Below the pieces are notes generated by a model. The model had not been told where the DNA came from. It did not search any database and was given only the letters and a program-made list of their open reading frames with translations. A DNA stretch of 64,000 nucleotides from JAUIIK01 sp963745675. GTDB taxonomy: Bacteria > Chloroflexota > Chloroflexia > Thermomicrobiales > CFX8. The stretch lies in NCBI GenBank assembly GCA_963745675.1, contig CAVUYM010000027.1, forward strand, positions 124,001 through 188,000. The letters run 5' to 3'. A program made the position numbers and the translations under genes. Below are positions 1 through 9,566 of the stretch, piece after piece. Every line of letters starts with the position of its first letter. Positions within the stretch are counted from its first letter, which is position 1.

Positions 1-768
1 CGTGAAACGATAGCTGGCTATCAAGTACGTCAGTCCGATTGTGCCGACGAGACCGGCAGCAGATAGGAAAATGGCGGCAGCAATTGTCGTCGAATTCAGG
101 CTGAACATGTCCCGATCGAGTTGAAAGCTTGTGAATTGGACGAGAAGAGCAAGAATGGCAACCGTAATGAACCCCAAAAGAGCTAAAGGAATCATCACGA
201 CTACTGGCAACATTGTGGTAACGATAACGATTCGAAGATTCGCCTGACGGACAGTCGGCGCGCCCATCGAGAAGAGGAACGCCACGAGTGTGCCTAACAA
301 CGTAATCAGGAAACTCACCAACGGTCCGAAGAGAAAAACGCTCCTGGGGAGGATGACAAAATTGCCTTGCCATGCCGCCGCAAGGTTGATCGCAGCGAGT
401 GCGCCGAGTACGAGCAAGAACGCTGAAATCCAGGATTGGATCGTAATAGAGAGCGTCTTTCCGATCAGGAGAGCGCGGACAGGAATACGGGTTGCCAACA
501 ATGATTCGAGCGTGTGCCGCTCCCGTTCGCCAGCGATGGCGTCAGTCGACAAGGTGACGGCAGATCCAAGGGGCAGCCAACACCAGATCCAGATTAGGAG
601 AACCGGATTTGCCGACGCGAAAATTCCGTGGATGCCAACCAGAAGTTCTGCGACGATGAGCAGGATTATCGATGCACAAAGGCCGAGAATGAGACGCCTC
701 GGCTCGTCAAATTGGGCGCGGTATCCCCGCAGATCACGCCAGAGAATCGTCCAGATATCATTAGCCAT
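1..768 (-). CDS. ABC-2 type transporter permease (3' end outside window)
   Basis: The reading frame opens with ATG at 766-768 and stays open to the left edge, giving 256 codons of a truncated protein. Several hydrophobic segments are visible, and near residue 85 there is the GERERHTLESLL motif that is characteristic of ABC-2 family permeases (GERExGTLE in the family). The start overlaps the stop of the ATPase gene by 8 bases (ATGGCTAA), so the two are translationally coupled and should form one exporter, with this protein as the membrane channel. The substrate cannot be told from sequence. The C-terminus lies outside the window. Confidence 0.85.
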   Translation of the reverse strand, partial: MANDIWTILWRDLRGYRAQFDEPRRLILGLCASIILLIVAELLVGIHGIFASANPVLLIWIWCWLPLGSAVTLSTDAIAGERERHTLESLLATRIPVRALLIGKTLSITIQSWISAFLLVLGALAAINLAAAWQGNFVILPRSVFLFGPLVSFLITLLGTLVAFLFSMGAPTVRQANLRIVIVTTMLPVVVMIPLALLGFITVAILALLVQFTSFQLDRDMFSLNSTTIAAAIFLSAAGLVGTIGLTYLIASYRFT

Positions 769-1699
769 CGTGGCTCTGGACCAGGTTCAGGAAGGCTTCT
801 TCGAGCGTTCGTCGTTGGGCAGCGATTTCGTCTACGCGGAGTCCACGACCAACGAGTAAGGCCACAATTTGCCCCGGTTCGGTTGCGGCATCCAGTTCGA
901 CTTCAATGCCTTCGGACCTGATATCGAAGGAAAGGACGCCGTTCTCTGGGGTGAGAAGGTTGTCGAGATCGTCCGGGACAGGGAACAAGCGAATCTTGAC
1001 CCGCCGCCCGGCCATCGAACGCATCAGTTGATCCACTGGACCTGAGTTCAGCAGCCTGCCATTGAGAATCACAGCAACGTCGTCGCAAAGACGTTCCGCC
1101 TCGGCGAGATTATGCGTCGTCAGGAATACCGTTACACCTTCGACACGTGCCAGCTCTGCCAAGTCGTTTCGCAGGGACGCAGAAGCAATTGGATCGAGCC
1201 CCGCGGTTGGCTCGTCGAGGAAAACTAGTGGTGGATGGTGGAGCAACGTGCGTGCAATCGCGAGCTTCTGACGCATGCCGCGACTCCACAATCCGATGCG
1301 CTCTTTGCGCCGCTCCCAGAGTCCAAGATGTTCAAGCAGGCTGCGAATGCGGCGCGCACGCTCTTCTGGAGTCAAGCGCCAGATGCGAGCGAAGAATTCG
1401 AGATTTTCTTCAGCGGTCATACGCTCGTAAAGGCCCGGGTGCTCGAGCAACGCGCCGGTACGCGCTCTGATCTCGTCGCCGTCCGAGACGCTATCAAATC
1501 CAAGGACCGTAGCAGACCCGGAAGTTGGTGGGATCAGTCCAAGCAGGAGGCGGATCGTCGTCGTCTTGCCAGATCCGTTGGGGCCTAGAAAACCGAAAAC
1601 GGTGCCTGGTTCAACGCGTATCGAGAGGTTGTCAACGGCGCGCAAACTGTCAAAATCACGGCTCAAGCCATGGGTTTCTATTGCTGCCGGTCTGATCAA
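761..1699 (-). CDS. ABC transporter ATP-binding protein, DrrA/CcmA-like
   Basis: This 312-residue ATPase energises the overlapping ABC-2 permease. Motifs are complete: Walker A GPNGSGKTT near residue 39, signature-like SRGMRQK near 140, Walker B VFLDEPTAGLDP near 160, and H-loop TTHNLAEAE near 195. A C-terminal extension of about 90 residues matches the regulatory tail usual in DrrA/NatA-type proteins. The start is TTG at 1697-1699, supported by AGGAG seven bases upstream. Family knowledge gives an exporter of drugs, lipids or polysaccharide; the cargo is unknown here. Confidence 0.93.
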   Translation of the reverse strand: MIRPAAIETHGLSRDFDSLRAVDNLSIRVEPGTVFGFLGPNGSGKTTTIRLLLGLIPPTSGSATVLGFDSVSDGDEIRARTGALLEHPGLYERMTAEENLEFFARIWRLTPEERARRIRSLLEHLGLWERRKERIGLWSRGMRQKLAIARTLLHHPPLVFLDEPTAGLDPIASASLRNDLAELARVEGVTVFLTTHNLAEAERLCDDVAVILNGRLLNSGPVDQLMRSMAGRRVKIRLFPVPDDLDNLLTPENGVLSFDIRSEGIEVELDAATEPGQIVALLVGRGLRVDEIAAQRRTLEEAFLNLVQSHDG

Positions 1700-1789
1700 G
1701 TGGTGCTCCTGTGTTTAGCCTCCATAGCTATCTCATTACACTTTGCCATAGCAGTTCAGACGTGTGGATGGCCGAATATCCCCGGATTG

Positions 1790-2404
1790 TCAGGTCCAAT
1801 CGGCGCACCTGCCTGTTCTGCACTCGACCGTAGTGGTGTTAGCATCCGGAATCCAAGTTGCAATACTGCGACGACCCGTCGCAGTGATTTCGTCGATCTC
1901 AACCCATGAGATACGAGGCCCCGCTTTCGTGTTGTCAATTCCAAATCGAATGATAGTTGAAGATGGGCGGTCTGGATCGACAATTCGTCCCTGGTAACAT
2001 CCGTCGGCGTGCTTGCCGTTGCAGGGAGCCGTCGAGATTTGCAGGCGTGCGCGACGGGTCGGCTGCGGTCGCTCGACGAGCTTGCGTAATGTGGCGCGCA
2101 CATCATCTTTTGCCGCGTCCTGGGCCATTATCATCGCCTGCCCCTCAGACTGGCCGAAGAGCATAGCCGAAGCAAAGAGCAGCGCAGTTCGATCGAGTTC
2201 CTTGTCAGGCAGAGAATTGCGATGCCGCTGGAGAATCTCTGCCTGGAGCACCGGAATGAGCAGCATCACAAAGACAACCGACACGATTCCGAGTCCGAAT
2301 ACCACACGCCAGTGGTGACGCTGATGAGGAGTGCCGTTCGAATCCTCCTCATTTGAGAACCAGGGCGGTAAGTCTTCGCGATCGTCTGGTTGATCATCAA
2401 TCAA
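1790..2404 (-). CDS. Hypothetical single-span membrane protein
   Basis: A 204-residue protein with a charged N-terminal cytoplasmic part, one transmembrane helix at about residues 33-55 (VVFGLGIVSVVFVMLLIPVL), and an exported C-terminal domain containing three or four Cys (PCNGKHADGCYQ, VECRTGRC) that could form disulfides. The start is TTG at 2402-2404 with only a weak ribosome-binding site, so a later start is possible. I recognise no family. It lies 90 bases upstream of the ABC ATPase on the same strand and may be co-transcribed with it. Confidence 0.6.
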   Translation of the reverse strand: MIDDQPDDREDLPPWFSNEEDSNGTPHQRHHWRVVFGLGIVSVVFVMLLIPVLQAEILQRHRNSLPDKELDRTALLFASAMLFGQSEGQAMIMAQDAAKDDVRATLRKLVERPQPTRRARLQISTAPCNGKHADGCYQGRIVDPDRPSSTIIRFGIDNTKAGPRISWVEIDEITATGRRSIATWIPDANTTTVECRTGRCADWT

Positions 2405-2520
2405 GTAGCTGCACCCGCCGTTTCCGTGTGACTTGACCGCCCGTCAGTTCGGACGTAGGATAATGAACGGACAATGCGAACAAATGTTCCTTTATGCGAA
2501 GAGTAAGGAGACGGAGCGGC

Positions 2521-2967
2521 ATGGAAGCCCCAGCAAGGATAAAGGCGAACTCTGCCAGTGACTACCTGGCCGTTATGACTCGAGCGGTTTTTCAGGGAGG
2601 TATCTCCTGGAGCGTCGTCAAAGCAAAGTGGGAGGGCATACAGCAAGCCTTTCATGGCTTCGACGCCGAGGAGGTCGCAGATCTGAGTGAACCGGAAATC
2701 GACGAAATCGCGAATAATCCGGCAGTGATTAGAAATCGACGAAAGATCGAAGCGACGGTGACCAACGCTGCCAGGTTGCTTGAACTTGAAGACGAGTATG
2801 GCGATGTCGGTACATTTCTTTCGGGACTGTCAGATTACGAAGCAAAGGTGAAAGCGCTACGCAAGAACTTCAAATTTCTGGGTGAAACCGGCTGCTATTA
2901 CTTTCTCTGCGTCGTCGGCCAGGAAGTGCCGCCCCACGAAGAGTGGATGCGTTCTCGCGGGAAATAG
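2521..2967 (+). CDS. DNA-3-methyladenine glycosylase I-like protein
   Basis: The 148-residue product resembles the Tag family of base-excision repair glycosylases. Matching stretches are FQGGISWSVVKAKW near residue 28, the IRNRRKIEATVTNA helix near 70, and FKFLGETGCYYFLCVVGQEV near 120. Tag enzymes are normally about 185-200 residues and bind zinc through N-terminal Cys/His. This protein lacks the N-terminal Cys-Trp motif and is short, so it is a divergent Tag-like protein whose substrate is uncertain. I chose ATG 2521 over ATG 2494 because AAGGAG lies 10 bases upstream of it. Confidence 0.72.
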   Translation: MEAPARIKANSASDYLAVMTRAVFQGGISWSVVKAKWEGIQQAFHGFDAEEVADLSEPEIDEIANNPAVIRNRRKIEATVTNAARLLELEDEYGDVGTFLSGLSDYEAKVKALRKNFKFLGETGCYYFLCVVGQEVPPHEEWMRSRGK

Positions 2968-2974
2968 TAGTTTG

Positions 2975-4240
2975 CTAGTCACCTGGAGCTGACGCCCCGG
3001 CTGGCGCTTGCAGGAACTGTCCACTAAATATGACTGCGGCTCCTGCGACGATAACAGCGACGGCTATCCCGGCAACACCCACAACAGACTGTACGCCAAA
3101 CGTATCGACGAGAGCGCCGAATGGAAGCAGAGCGACTGGCATGAGCGACCATGTCATGCCGTAGATGGCCATGACCCTTCCAAACACAGCTCGCTCAGTT
3201 TGCATCGCAACGAGCATGCGATTGAAGGTCAAGTATCCGGTACTGAAGAACCCGACAACGACCAGCAGGACGATGCTGAGCGGATACGAAGACGACGCGG
3301 CGAATAGAGTCAAGGTGAGGCCGAAGATTACGCCGCTCCCCATTTGCAAGCGCCCGATGTGTTGGGAGCCTGAAAGATACGCAACGACGATCGAGCCAAA
3401 GATTGCGCCAACTCCGATGGCCGTGTACATAAAACCAAGCTGGCTCTCGCTGATGTGCAAAACACTCTTTTGAAAAACCGGCAATAATGATTGAAAAGGC
3501 ATCCCCAGAAGGATCGGAATAAATGCAAGAGCGATCAGTGCGAATAGCGCAGGTCTTGCGAAGATGTACCGAAATCCGACAGCAACATCACGGAACGTTC
3601 CGTTCTTCGATCCACTTCCTCGTAGTCCGCGTGGGAGGGAGTAGAGCGTTATGACAGCGCCACCATAGACGATTGCGATTGCGATAAAAGCTAGCGGAGG
3701 ATTGATCGCCAGCAGTACACCGGCTAGCGCAGGTGCGACGATACGGTTGATGTTGCGGCCGGTAGACTCGAGCGCCAAGGCATTAGGAATTTGTGCTTCC
3801 GGTACGAGGTCGGGAATGAGCGCGGTCCGAGTCGGCATCGTAATCGGTGTGGTAAAGCCTTCCAACAATCCCAATAGCGCAAGGTGCCAGACCTGGATCG
3901 CACCAGTGACAACGAGCAAAGCGTTGACGCTCGCTAAAATGAAGACGGCGCTCTGAGAAAAAACAAGCAGTTTGCGTTTATCGAACCGGTCCGCCGCCAC
4001 TCCTCCGAATGGTGAGAGGATTATCTGTGGCAATCCTCGTGAGGCCGCGACAAGCCCAATGGCGAGTCCGGAGCCGGAAAGGTCGTATGCGAGCCAGGCC
4101 CGAGCAACGAGATCGATCTGCATCGCACCGATTGAAAACAGCATACCGAACCAGAGCAGCCTAAATTGAGGGATTTGCAGTGAACCAAACGTCCTCTGGA
4201 CACCGGTTCGAAATCTGGTGGTAAAGGCTGGAGTCTCCAA
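2975..4240 (-). CDS. MFS transporter, MFS_3/EntS-like
   Basis: A 421-residue major facilitator with about 12 hydrophobic segments. The loop between helices 2 and 3 carries GGVAADRFDKRKLL, the family signature GxxxDRxxRR/K. The N-terminus up to LLWFGMLFS matches the homologous carrier encoded at 39814-40980 almost along its full length, so the two are paralogues. Such carriers usually export siderophores, drugs or other small molecules by proton antiport. It converges tail to tail with the Tag-like gene 7 bases away. Confidence 0.9.
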   Translation of the reverse strand: METPAFTTRFRTGVQRTFGSLQIPQFRLLWFGMLFSIGAMQIDLVARAWLAYDLSGSGLAIGLVAASRGLPQIILSPFGGVAADRFDKRKLLVFSQSAVFILASVNALLVVTGAIQVWHLALLGLLEGFTTPITMPTRTALIPDLVPEAQIPNALALESTGRNINRIVAPALAGVLLAINPPLAFIAIAIVYGGAVITLYSLPRGLRGSGSKNGTFRDVAVGFRYIFARPALFALIALAFIPILLGMPFQSLLPVFQKSVLHISESQLGFMYTAIGVGAIFGSIVVAYLSGSQHIGRLQMGSGVIFGLTLTLFAASSSYPLSIVLLVVVGFFSTGYLTFNRMLVAMQTERAVFGRVMAIYGMTWSLMPVALLPFGALVDTFGVQSVVGVAGIAVAVIVAGAAVIFSGQFLQAPAGASAPGD

Positions 4241-4295
4241 TGTCAGCTCCCTGCCAACGAGTCAGAAGCTACTGATATTCTCATCGTTTAGTACC

Positions 4296-5891
4296 CTATC
4301 CGGCGGCGGCCACTTCTAGCTGCTCCACGACCGGCTGCATTTTACGCCACGCATCATAGCCGCCTTCAAGCGCGAACGCTTCAAACCCTGCCCGGCGAAG
4401 TTCACGCACCACACGGGCGCTCGTCGCTTCATGCGGTCAGGTGCAGTAGGCGACGACGCTTCGCTTGCGATCCTGATCGTGAATCCAATCCACGACATCC
4501 CCCGATTCGATCCGGACGCTCCCGGGAATCATTCCGGGCGCGGCGCGTCTTTGGGATCGTGTGCGCACATCCAATATGACTGGCGGGTTTGGTGACGCTA
4601 TCAATCTCGCAAGATCATCTACGCTGATGCGTGGAGTATCGTAGGCCGGATCACTGAACAGATCGGAAGCAGTTCCGCTTCGTTCCTCCTCAAAAACGGT
4701 GGAAAGTGTTTGGCGACCGTACCAGGCGGCGAGCGGTGTCGCCGAGCTTCCATGCAACACAACTGAAATCATTACGACGGCCCCGGTGATGGCCAGGATT
4801 TCTTCGCCTTGATTGAGGCCATGCTGGACGACGATCAGTGCGAGTAAGAGCGAATTCAGCCCGCGTGGACCGAACCACGCGATGAACACGCGAGCAACAT
4901 TGGAGATTCGCGCTCGGCTGAGCACCACCATCATAGATAGTGGGCGCGCCACCACGATGACGATCAACGCGAACAATATGGTCGTTCCAAATTCAATCGA
5001 ACCCACGATATCCGAAACTAACGCGCCGAAAAGTACGAACGATAGCAACATCGCCATCTCTGCCGTGACCTCACCGTATTCAAGGAAACAATCACATAGT
5101 CCCAGGTTGAGATATGAAACAGCGAAACCTGCCGCGAACGCAGCGAGAAACCCGTCGCCGCCGGCTGCATCGGCTGCGGCATAAGCTGCCAGCACCAGGC
5201 CGACACCGTAAAGCGCCTGAAATTCTGTGCGAATCTGGTGTCTCTCATCAACCCAGGTCATCGCGGCTGCGCCGGCGATTCCAATCAGCGCGCCAATGAG
5301 CGGGCTTAGGACGAGTAGGCTCGCCAGGAACTTGATCCAGCCGCCTGTACCTCCAGCGTTGCCGGACACAACTGCAACGAGGACGAGCACCGCTGGGAGC
5401 ACGACCAGGTCGTTCGTGCCTGCTTCGGCCGTCAGTGAGCGTCGCACGGATCCGGGAATTCGATGGTCTCTGACGACCTCGCGTAGGACCACAGGATCCG
5501 TTGATGCGAGAACCGCTCCAAGAAGTAGAGCTACGCTCCAACTGAGACCGAAGAGCCAGACCGCAGCCAGGGTCGAAATGACAACGGTCAAGATCGTGCC
5601 AGGTCCGAGCGCCAGCACTGGAAGCAACCACTCAGATCCAAACTCCTCCAGACGGAGGTTCAGGGCGTCGAGGAAGAGCACAAGAGACAACGTGACGATT
5701 CCGAGGACTTCGAGCGTAGGATCATGAACCTCTAGGTCTACGAAACCAAGGCCTCGGCTACCGATCAACACGCCTATCCCCATGAAAATCATCGGAAAGG
5801 AAAGAGGCGCACGTTCGACGAAACCTGACGCGAGCGCTGACACAACAAGCACAACAGCAACAAGGCTGAGGCCAGTCAGGACATCCGGCAT
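4296..5891 (-). CDS. Na+/H+ antiporter (CPA1) with C-terminal rhodanese domain, in-frame UGA
   Basis: An integral membrane cation:proton antiporter of the NhaP/CPA1 type. The ion-binding motif region is seen as LASTDPVVLREVV near residue 145 and the following AGTNDLVVLP (ND pair) near 168. About 12 hydrophobic segments are followed from about residue 435 by a rhodanese domain (PPVILDVRTRSQR). The frame meets TGA at 4437-4439 directly after the active-site segment AYCT. Past it, 46 more codons stay open and read PHEATSARVVRELRRAGF to a TAG at 4296, the expected end of a rhodanese. Homologous rhodanese domains usually read YCxCP here, so UGA replaces Cys. It could be selenocysteine, a nonsense mutation or a sequence error. 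ATG 5891 was preferred to 5936, which would overlap the GYD gene. Confidence 0.8.
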
Positions 5892-5907
5892 GGTAATTCG
5901 TGCTCTC

Positions 5908-6201
5908 TTACGGAAGCTTCTCGACGATCGCCGCAAATTCGTCGACCGAATGGGCCTTCATTGTCGATGTTCGGAACAGCCCCTGTTGATTCAACGCGAG
6001 CACTGCCCTGATTTGTGATTCCTCATCCGGAGCTTCAATGATGCAGATCAGATCGTACTGCCCCATCGTGTAGTAGATGGCAAGAATTCCGAAACCTTGA
6101 TCTTCCAACCAGTGCACGACCTCCTTGGTGCGCGCAGGCGACTCCCGCATCGCCCGCAAACCGCTCTCCGTGAAATTGAATAGACCAACGTATACTGGCA
6201 A
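5908..6201 (-). CDS. GYD domain protein
   Basis: A 97-residue protein of the GYD family (named from a conserved motif, here MGQYDLICIIEAPDE). It starts PVYVGLFNFTESGLRAMRESP, the typical N-terminus of this family. The start chosen is TTG at 6199-6201, because AAAGGAG sits eight bases upstream and the resulting length equals the family norm; the longer upstream frame has no such support. It lies 16 bases before the antiporter start on the same strand, so the pair is probably an operon. The biochemical role of GYD proteins is not established. Confidence 0.85.
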   Translation of the reverse strand: MPVYVGLFNFTESGLRAMRESPARTKEVVHWLEDQGFGILAIYYTMGQYDLICIIEAPDEESQIRAVLALNQQGLFRTSTMKAHSVDEFAAIVEKLP

Positions 6202-6339
6202 ATCAATGTCTCCTTTCAGCCGGCACGCGGTTGAGTGCAGTCTCAATCGTACGATGGCAAGAAGGGTGTTTAGAAGCCAGTAGTTGCGGCGATTATGCAA
6301 ATCACCGGAATGTGTTCGAGAAGATGAGGACAGATAGTT

Positions 6340-7245
6340 ATGGAAAAAGGTCTCTTCGAAATAGGAATGTACTTGCCGGTAGGTGGCGAGGGGATGATGG
6401 GAGGTAAGACTTCCGACTATGCCAGCTTGCGCTTAATGACACAGACGGCTGAAGCGTTAGGCTATGACTTCGTCGGAGTGCTCGATCATTTGCTTTTCCA
6501 CCACTGGGAATGCTGGACGATGCTTGGTGCTCTAGCGGAAGCGACGAAAACGATCAAATTGATCTCGTATGTGACATGCACCGGCTACAGGAATCCAGCT
6601 CTGTTGGCCCGCATGGCCGACACGATGGACGAGATCAGTGGCGGTCGCCTGATCCTCGGAGTCGGCGCAGGAGATTCCGAGACAGAACACGAAAATTTCG
6701 GTTTTCCAACCGACCGGCTGGTGAGTCGCTTTGAAGAAGCGATGGAAATAATTGCGCCACTTGTTCGCAAGAGAAGCATCGATCGATTTGAGGGAACCTA
6801 TTACCAGGCACACGACATCGCTTTCGAGCCGAAGGGGCCAACTCCCACCGGGGCGCCGATTCTCGTCGGTTCGCTCGGCGGGCCGCGCATGATGCGGCTG
6901 ACTGCGCGACACGCCGACATTTGGACCGCCTCCTTTCCAGCGACGAACGGGACATTAGAAGGCTTCATAGAGGCTTCGCGGCGCTTCGCGACGGCATGCG
7001 AAGTTGAAGGACGAGATCCCGCGTCAGTCACGAAAATGGTTGAGGTCGTTGTGCGTGCGCCGGAAGGCCCACCATCGATCTGGTGGAATGGATACACAAT
7101 AGAGGGGTCTATTGATTCGATTGCGGAGGAACTCAGTCTTTTTCGAGAAGCTGGCGCCGATCAGATCATGCTCTGGATAGAGCCCAATAACATCGCTGGG
7201 ATCGAAGCGCTCGCAGACGCTGTGCGACTCGCAAAGAATTCTTGA
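6340..7245 (+). CDS. LLM class flavin-dependent oxidoreductase
   Basis: A 301-residue luciferase-like monooxygenase (bacterial luciferase TIM barrel), expected to use FMNH2 or F420. Conserved features are the N-terminal strand IGMYLPVGG, the LGYDFVGVLDHL segment, ISGGRLILGVGAGDS with its following FGFP near residue 115, and the LVGSLGGPRMMRL phosphate-binding region near 190. The substrate cannot be told. It is transcribed divergently from the GYD gene, with 138 bases between them, and no partner flavin reductase is adjacent. Confidence 0.88.
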   Translation: MEKGLFEIGMYLPVGGEGMMGGKTSDYASLRLMTQTAEALGYDFVGVLDHLLFHHWECWTMLGALAEATKTIKLISYVTCTGYRNPALLARMADTMDEISGGRLILGVGAGDSETEHENFGFPTDRLVSRFEEAMEIIAPLVRKRSIDRFEGTYYQAHDIAFEPKGPTPTGAPILVGSLGGPRMMRLTARHADIWTASFPATNGTLEGFIEASRRFATACEVEGRDPASVTKMVEVVVRAPEGPPSIWWNGYTIEGSIDSIAEELSLFREAGADQIMLWIEPNNIAGIEALADAVRLAKNS

Positions 7246-7429
7246 ACTGGTATGTGCTCGCCTGGAGTGATAAATTGACATAACCGTGAATTCCTTCGGA
7301 AAGTGGCCTGATTGAAGTCGGAGGCTAATTGCAATCCAGGGACCAAACACAGTGAGCCGGTAGGCCGTTCCCTGGATGCGTCCCGAGACATTCACGGCAA
7401 AGTCTCTTTCGCTCCAGCAGTCGATAATA

Positions 7430-7640
7430 TCCATATATCCGCATTCGCCGCACTCACCCGTACACGCCGCAACGTACGCAAACAACGGGCGACAATGGTC
7501 ACAAATAAACATGGATCGTCGATGGCGCGTCTAACGGTTGATACCCTTGGCGAGTTCCTTTCATTGGTGGTTACGCCGACTAATGCCCAGGAGCAGGCGC
7601 AGGTTGGTGCGCTGACTATCGACTTTTCGCCCCAATTCCG
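7430..7640 (+). pseudogene. Decayed IS5-type transposase fragment in a 484-base gap
   Basis: The stretch between 7246 and 7729 has no intact gene. Within it one frame encodes KQRATMVTNKHGSSMARLTV followed by DTLGEFLSLVVTPTNAQEQAQVGAL. This resembles the central part of IS4/IS5 DDE transposases, where a KxHxxVDTLGxLLxLxVTPAxxQD motif surrounds the second catalytic Asp. Neither the N-terminus nor the rest of the catalytic core is present and I see no terminal inverted repeats, so it is a remnant. It is called from a motif only, hence the moderate confidence. Confidence 0.45.
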
Positions 7641-7729
7641 TAACCCGCATTTGACAAACTGCATCTGAATTCGGGTTGGAAACGATATCTGTCCTGCCTG
7701 CCGGCGAAATCAATGAGAAAGGCCACTAG

Positions 7730-8755
7730 GTGCGACGGTTTCTTCGTAATTGCTTCATATTCGTAACCCTTCTGCTACTGCTGTTCGCAGCAGGGTGCTC
7801 GAAGATCCCGCTTAACCAGGGGATTGAATCTGTCCCGATTTTCACGACTAGCACCCAGGCCAAACAGCTTTGTATTGAAGAGCGAAGCCTGCCCGCGAAT
7901 TTCGAGATCATCGCTAAAGAGCAAATCCAGGATCTCGATTCGAATCAGCTTAATCTCCCTATCGATCAAGAGCTTCTTGATGCGTCATCCGGCAACTGGA
8001 TCACCGGTGCACTCCTGGTTTGGGTTCTTGAGGCGCCAAGCCTCCCTGCGGAAGATGCTGATGGCTTCATGACTCCAGATGAGATTGCGGCTGCCAATCG
8101 AAGAGCTCGCGAGGAGGAACTCGCTGCACCGTTCACGAGTGCGGCCTGCAGCATCCATCTGTATGACACAACAGAGGCGGCTCAGTTAGCCTGGGAATCT
8201 ATCACCAAGATTCTGGTAGGCAACACTGATGGTCAGATTCCGGCGCTTCCTGAGGGCATCCAGATCGCGGATGAGATCCACCGCGCAGCCTACGTCGTTT
8301 CGGATCAAGGTTCGACTTCTCCGAAAACCCACTACGTTATGGTTCTCTCGTATGAAAACGCTCTTGCCATTCTACGGATAAGCGCACCCTGCGGAACGGA
8401 GCCCCTTAGTCAGGAATGCAGTTCTCTCGAGCGACGAGCTCAAGCACTGTTCTATCTGCAGTACCAGACGCTGGTCCAGCGGCATGCGCTAGCCGAATCT
8501 GGGGCCGCGGCTGTGACTGACCCGCCGCTGGACCAGCTTCCGGACAGCATTTGGGAGCAGGCTCTTCTGGTCTGCCCTCCAATCGACTATCTCGGCTGTG
8601 TTGAGGAATTCGTTGTACGTGCTGAAGCCGGAACCAGCGCGACTCTATGCCGCAGCGTCTTGGGTGGCTGGTTTTTCGAGCAGACCGCGAGCGACGGAGG
8701 GACACTCTGCTCCGACGACGAATCTATCGTGGTGCTTCGCATGGGAATGCGTTGA
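7730..8755 (+). CDS. Putative lipoprotein of unknown function
   Basis: A 341-residue exported protein. It begins at GTG 7730, seven bases after AAAGG, with a basic N-terminus, a Leu/Phe-rich core and the lipobox LFAAGC (Cys about residue 23), so it is expected to be lipid-anchored on the outer face of the membrane. The mature part has several Cys pairs (SAACSI, APCGTE, LVCPPIDYLGCVEE, ATLCR, GTLCS) which suggests disulfides. I recognise no catalytic motif or family. It converges with the response regulator gene. Confidence 0.75.
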   Translation: MRRFLRNCFIFVTLLLLLFAAGCSKIPLNQGIESVPIFTTSTQAKQLCIEERSLPANFEIIAKEQIQDLDSNQLNLPIDQELLDASSGNWITGALLVWVLEAPSLPAEDADGFMTPDEIAAANRRAREEELAAPFTSAACSIHLYDTTEAAQLAWESITKILVGNTDGQIPALPEGIQIADEIHRAAYVVSDQGSTSPKTHYVMVLSYENALAILRISAPCGTEPLSQECSSLERRAQALFYLQYQTLVQRHALAESGAAAVTDPPLDQLPDSIWEQALLVCPPIDYLGCVEEFVVRAEAGTSATLCRSVLGGWFFEQTASDGGTLCSDDESIVVLRMGMR

Positions 8756-8828
8756 CTCAGTCACCCGTAGACGATTAACCGTGACTCAAAGTGGGTCGCA
8801 TGGGGGCAAGTACGATGCGCCGTCGCAA

Positions 8829-9566
8829 TTATGCGACAGCTGTTTCTTCCGACTCTTCGCGAAAGACGTAGCCGACGCCACGAACAGTGTGGAGGTAGCG
8901 TGGCTGACGAGGATTGGGTTCGATCTTGCGCCGCAGGCGACGGACGTAGACATCGACACGGTTGGTATCCCCGACGAAATCAATTCCCCAGATCCGATCG
9001 ATGAGTGTCTCCCGACTAATCACCATCCATCTGTTACGCATCAATATCTCGAGGATCCTCATCTCGGTCGGGGTGAGCAAGACCGGCTCGACGACATCAC
9101 TGCGATACGTGAGTTCACTGAGTGAGAGTTCGGCGTCATCAACTTGCAGGACACTTTCCAGGGGGCGCTGGACGACCTGGCTGGTGCGACGGATGACATT
9201 CCCCACCCGTGCCAGGAGTTCGAGCGGTTCATAGGGTTTGGTTACGTAGTCATCTGCGCCAATCTGGAAGCCACGGACTTTGTCTGCGACGGCGCTACGT
9301 CCAGTAAGCAGGATGATCGCACCGTTGTAATGTTGTGCTCGCAATAGTTTGGTGAGGGAGAAGCCGTCGACGTCTGGCAGGTTGACGTCGAGGATGACGA
9401 GGTCGGTTTCTCGGCTGGTTACAGTCTCGACGACGGCGTTCCCACGATGGAGGACAGTAGTGGCATAGCCTTCGTCCTCGAGAATGAAACGCACCACCTT
9501 GGTGGTGACCGGATCGTCGTCAACTATGACTACGTGCTGGTGAGGATCGGCCGCTAAAGTCGCCAT
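8829..9566 (-). CDS. OmpR/PhoB-family response regulator
   Basis: A 245-residue two-component regulator. The receiver domain (about residues 10-125) has the acidic pair VDDDP, phosphoacceptor Asp in LVILDVNLPDVDGF, the LTGR switch Thr and the Lys of YVTKPYEPLEL. The C-terminal winged helix ends in DVYVRRLRRKIEP and HTVRGVGYVF, as in PhoB. Start ATG 9564-9566 has AGAAAGG just upstream; the open frame extends further but without domain content. No cognate kinase is adjacent; the nearest is the degenerate kinase 1.3 kb away on the other strand. Confidence 0.93.
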   Translation of the reverse strand: MATLAADPHQHVVIVDDDPVTTKVVRFILEDEGYATTVLHRGNAVVETVTSRETDLVILDVNLPDVDGFSLTKLLRAQHYNGAIILLTGRSAVADKVRGFQIGADDYVTKPYEPLELLARVGNVIRRTSQVVQRPLESVLQVDDAELSLSELTYRSDVVEPVLLTPTEMRILEILMRNRWMVISRETLIDRIWGIDFVGDTNRVDVYVRRLRRKIEPNPRQPRYLHTVRGVGYVFREESEETAVA

